Part shown: in pieces, positions 4,678 through 6,833 of the stretch | Layout: each line of letters begins with the position of its first letter | Position numbering within the stretch: position 1 is the first letter of the stretch | Notes under the pieces: generated by a model | The model's input: the letters and a program-made list of their open reading frames with translations, nothing else | What the model was told of the DNA's origin: nothing | Database searches by the model: none | From: Chlorobiales bacterium | Lineage (GTDB): Bacteria > Bacteroidota > Chlorobiia > Chlorobiales > Chlorobiaceae | Reading direction: 5' to 3' | NCBI GenBank assembly: GCA_022360355.1 | Contig: JAKSCY010000400.1 | Coordinates: forward strand, 1 to 6,833 | DNA length: 6,833 nucleotides | Position numbers and translations under genes: made by a program

Positions 4678-6238
4678 GGAAGCAAGGAGAGTCGCTGCCA
4701 TAGATCTGGGAACCAACTCTTTTCATATGGTTATTGTCGAAGAGAGTGAAGGGAAAGGGATTGTTGAAATAGACCGGGTCAAGGAGATGATCTGCATAGG
4801 GCGGGGTAGTATTTCCACCAAAATGCTCGACGAAAAGGCAATGGAGTCGGGTATCACGACCCTGAAACATTTTCTGGTGCTTGCAGCACAGCAAGGGGTG
4901 AAGCCGGAGAACGTTATAGCATTTGCTACCAGTGCCATCCGTGAAGCGAAAAACAGAAATGTTTTTTTACAAAGAGTCAGGGATGAAACCAGCCTCAAAA
5001 TCAAGGTTGTTTCAGGCCTTGAAGAGGCTCAGTTTATTTATTACGGGGTGCGTCATGCAGTAAAACTTGCTGCGGAACCGGAGCTGATTTTCGATATAGG
5101 CGGTGGTTCGGTGGAGTTTATCATAGCCGACCATCAAAAGATCTTTTTGCTTGAAAGCCGAAAGATAGGGGTTGCCCGTATGCTTGAGCGTTTCATCACG
5201 ACCGATCCTGTATCTGATCGCGAACTCAGCCTGCTTGACCAGTTTTTCTCGGCAGAACTGTTTACTGCTGCTGAAAAGTCACGGGACCTGAACATTAAAA
5301 AAGCAATTGCTTCTTCGGGTACAGCGCAGAACATTGCCAGAATGATCCGGTCGATGGCAGGGCGCGATGATGAGGTAACGCTCAACCAGAGCTCGTTTAC
5401 ACGAAAAGAGTTTCAGAAGTTCTACAAGTCGGTCATAGCAATGACTGCGTCGGAAAGAAAAAAACTCACAGGGCTCGATGAAAAAAGAGTCGATCTGATT
5501 GTTCCCGGGCTGGTACTGATGAACGTTATTTTTTCCCTTTTCAAGCTCAAGGAGGTGGCGATTTCCGACTCGGCCCTGCGCGAAGGCATGGTTGTGCACT
5601 ACCTGAAAAACAACCGGCATGACAACAAGGGGCGGCAGGAGCAGCTCAATATTCGTCGTCAAAGCGTCATTGAACTCGGATACAGGTGCGGCTGGGACAA
5701 AAAGCATTCCGAGCAGATTGCCGCACTGTGTCTGCAGCTGTTCGACCGGTTGCAGCCGTTGCACGGACTCGATATTCATGATCGTGAACTGCTTGAATAT
5801 GCAGCTCTTTTGCACAATATCGGAACCTTTATTGCGATTTCCTCCCATCACAAGCACAGTCAATACATCATTCTCAATGGTGAACTTCGCGGATTCGCTC
5901 CGGCTGAAATCAGCATCATTGCAAACGTCGCCAGATATCACAGAAAATCTCCACCGTCACAAAAGCACGATGCCTACACCCAGCTCAAGCCCGGACAGCA
6001 GAGGGTTGTCGATGTCCTTTCCGGTATCCTCCGGATCGCAAACGGGCTTGATCGCGGCCATCGCCAGAATATTCTGTCCGTTGACGCCGATATCGCCGAG
6101 AGCGGTGTTACTATCGGTCTGCATGCGATACATAAACCCGATATAGAAATCTGGGCGGCTGAAAGGATGAAATCCTGGTTGGAGACTGTTCTCGGAAAGT
6201 CTATTTGTTTTGAAGCCAGGGATGTTCATGAGAGATAG
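4670..6238 (+). CDS. ppx: Exopolyphosphatase / pppGpp phosphatase (Ppx/GppA family)
   Basis: The 522-residue protein has the full Ppx/GppA layout: an ASKHA actin-like phosphatase core of about 310 residues, then a helical HD-like domain. Seen: the phosphate-1 loop AAIDLGTNSFHMVIV (9-23), ATSAIREAKN (86-95), the catalytic-glutamate region SGLEEAQFIYYG (115-126), the glycine loop FDIGGGSVEF (141-150), SSGTAQNIARM (215-225) and SDSALREGMVV (299-309). The C-terminal domain has LLHNIG (380-385) and HHKHSQY (393-399); the canonical HD Asp is Asn here, so HD hydrolase activity is unlikely, as in other Ppx/GppA proteins. It hydrolyses polyphosphate ends and/or the pppGpp 5' phosphate; sequence alone does not decide which. 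ATG 4670 is the first start in this frame after the TGA at 4658, but a better start 37 bases upstream lies out of frame. It overlaps pabB by 11 bases, so the two are probably co-transcribed. Confidence 0.93.
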   Translation: MYKEARRVAAIDLGTNSFHMVIVEESEGKGIVEIDRVKEMICIGRGSISTKMLDEKAMESGITTLKHFLVLAAQQGVKPENVIAFATSAIREAKNRNVFLQRVRDETSLKIKVVSGLEEAQFIYYGVRHAVKLAAEPELIFDIGGGSVEFIIADHQKIFLLESRKIGVARMLERFITTDPVSDRELSLLDQFFSAELFTAAEKSRDLNIKKAIASSGTAQNIARMIRSMAGRDDEVTLNQSSFTRKEFQKFYKSVIAMTASERKKLTGLDEKRVDLIVPGLVLMNVIFSLFKLKEVAISDSALREGMVVHYLKNNRHDNKGRQEQLNIRRQSVIELGYRCGWDKKHSEQIAALCLQLFDRLQPLHGLDIHDRELLEYAALLHNIGTFIAISSHHKHSQYIILNGELRGFAPAEISIIANVARYHRKSPPSQKHDAYTQLKPGQQRVVDVLSGILRIANGLDRGHRQNILSVDADIAESGVTIGLHAIHKPDIEIWAAERMKSWLETVLGKSICFEARDVHER

Positions 6239-6833
6239 CCTGAACGGCGTGATACCGTCCGGCGGGTCCAATACGGTTTTGTTCGGTGGTTCTTTTCTGA
6301 AAAAAGATCCCGGTGACTCCCTGCTGTTTTCGGATCCGGCGGAAATTATTGAACTCAGGTCTTTTGAGGACACTCATTCCTTTTTCGGAAAACTCGGGGA
6401 GCGTCTTGCAGGAGGTTTCTGCCTGGCCGGGTATATAGGTTATGAAGCAGGTTACGGTTTCGAGCCCGAGTCCTTCAGCTCTTTTCGTGCCGGGGATAGC
6501 GGCCTGCCGCTTGCATGGTTCGGGGTTTATGATGCTCCACGACTGCTGAATGAGGAACAGACAAGGCAAATGCTTTCCGGTGACTGCCGTTCCGGAGAAC
6601 CTGTTTTCGACCTGACAAAGGAAGTGTATGCGGAAAAGATCGGGAAGATCAGGCGGCATATTGCCGCCGGGAATGTTTATCAGGTGAATTTCACCGGAAG
6701 GTATCGTTTTGATTTCGCAGGAAGCGTTCCGGGTTTGTTCGGGCGCCTTTCAGGAAGACAGCCGGATGTGTATTCGGCATGGTTGAATCCCGGAACATGT
6801 CACATTCTTTCTCTGTCGCCGGAACTGTTCTTC
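6228..6833 (+). CDS. pabB: Aminodeoxychorismate synthase component I, N-terminal part (3' end outside window)
   Basis: The frame is open from ATG 6228 to the window edge, giving 202 residues. It begins inside the ppx gene with an 11-base overlap, and AGGG at 6218-6221 sits six bases ahead of the ATG. PabB makes 4-amino-4-deoxychorismate from chorismate and ammonia supplied by PabA, for folate synthesis. Seen: GYIGYEAGYGFEP (69-81), the N-terminal domain's glycine/tyrosine motif; WFGVYD (97-102); and YAEKIGKIRRHIAAGNVYQVNFT (134-156 in part), the hallmark start of the chorismate-binding domain, where PabB and anthranilate synthase have I-x-x-(Y/H)-I-x-x-G-(D/N)-x-(Y/F)-Q-V-N. LSLSPELFF (194-202) matches the family's SPE(L/R)F motif just before the cut. 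The YQVNFT version and GYxGYExGY favour PabB over TrpE. Whether it is fused to a PabC lyase domain, as often happens, cannot be seen. Confidence 0.9.
   Translation, partial: MRDSLNGVIPSGGSNTVLFGGSFLKKDPGDSLLFSDPAEIIELRSFEDTHSFFGKLGERLAGGFCLAGYIGYEAGYGFEPESFSSFRAGDSGLPLAWFGVYDAPRLLNEEQTRQMLSGDCRSGEPVFDLTKEVYAEKIGKIRRHIAAGNVYQVNFTGRYRFDFAGSVPGLFGRLSGRQPDVYSAWLNPGTCHILSLSPELFF

Noticed and set aside
5279..5941. A 220-codon minus-strand open frame, and a 175-codon plus-strand frame at 5619-6146
   Set aside because: Both are shadows of ppx, which shows all family motifs through this stretch.
6201..6659. A 152-codon minus-strand open frame
   Set aside because: It lies opposite the pabB start, which has clear family motifs in its own frame.
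1..6833. tRNA, rRNA, CRISPR array, insertion sequence or attachment site
   Set aside because: I scanned for cloverleaf ends, regularly spaced repeats, transposase motifs and terminal inverted repeats and found none.

Overview
The window looks like a chromosomal stretch of a mesophilic bacterium of moderate GC content. The gene complement and protein flavour (Sua5, a small dolichol/phytol-kinase-like membrane protein, a Ppx/GppA with HD-like C-terminus, PabB, and a GNAT remnant of a type I recall from green sulfur bacteria) suggest Chlorobiota (Chlorobium/Prosthecochloris-like). That placement is inference from recalled similarity, not from a search.

Layout. (1) 2-637: the 3' end of an alkaline-phosphatase-superfamily gene, visibly more GC-rich than the rest, with an unusual metal-ligand pattern. 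(2) 638-975: a 338-base AT-rich gap with small dyads and a degenerate repeat but no convincing gene. (3) 976-2444: a small 99-residue protein with a perfect Shine-Dalgarno and an internal 41-residue duplication, then a strong hairpin, a possible 31-codon ORF and a radical SAM/SPASM enzyme, all on the plus strand. This is the least ordinary part of the window: a SPASM enzyme beside small ORFs is the usual shape of a ribosomal-peptide or protein-modification locus, but no substrate can be proven here. (4) 2499-2677: the fused ends of a GNAT acetyltransferase whose middle is missing, a deletion pseudogene. (5) 2733-4392, minus strand: a dolichol/phytol-kinase-like membrane protein followed by Sua5 (threonylcarbamoyl-adenylate synthase for tRNA t6A), probably one transcript. 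(6) 4393-4669: a divergent intergenic region with a terminator-like hairpin facing ppx and an orphan Shine-Dalgarno that leads into a 14-codon frame overlapping the ppx start. (7) 4670-6833, plus strand: ppx/gppA and, overlapping it by 11 bases, the start of pabB (folate pathway), cut by the window end.

The conserved genes are housekeeping (tRNA modification, polyphosphate/ppGpp metabolism, p-aminobenzoate synthesis, isoprenoid alcohol phosphorylation) and do not form one pathway. The points most worth following are the duplicated small protein plus SPASM enzyme pair, the structured junction between them, the deleted GNAT gene, and the start region of ppx.
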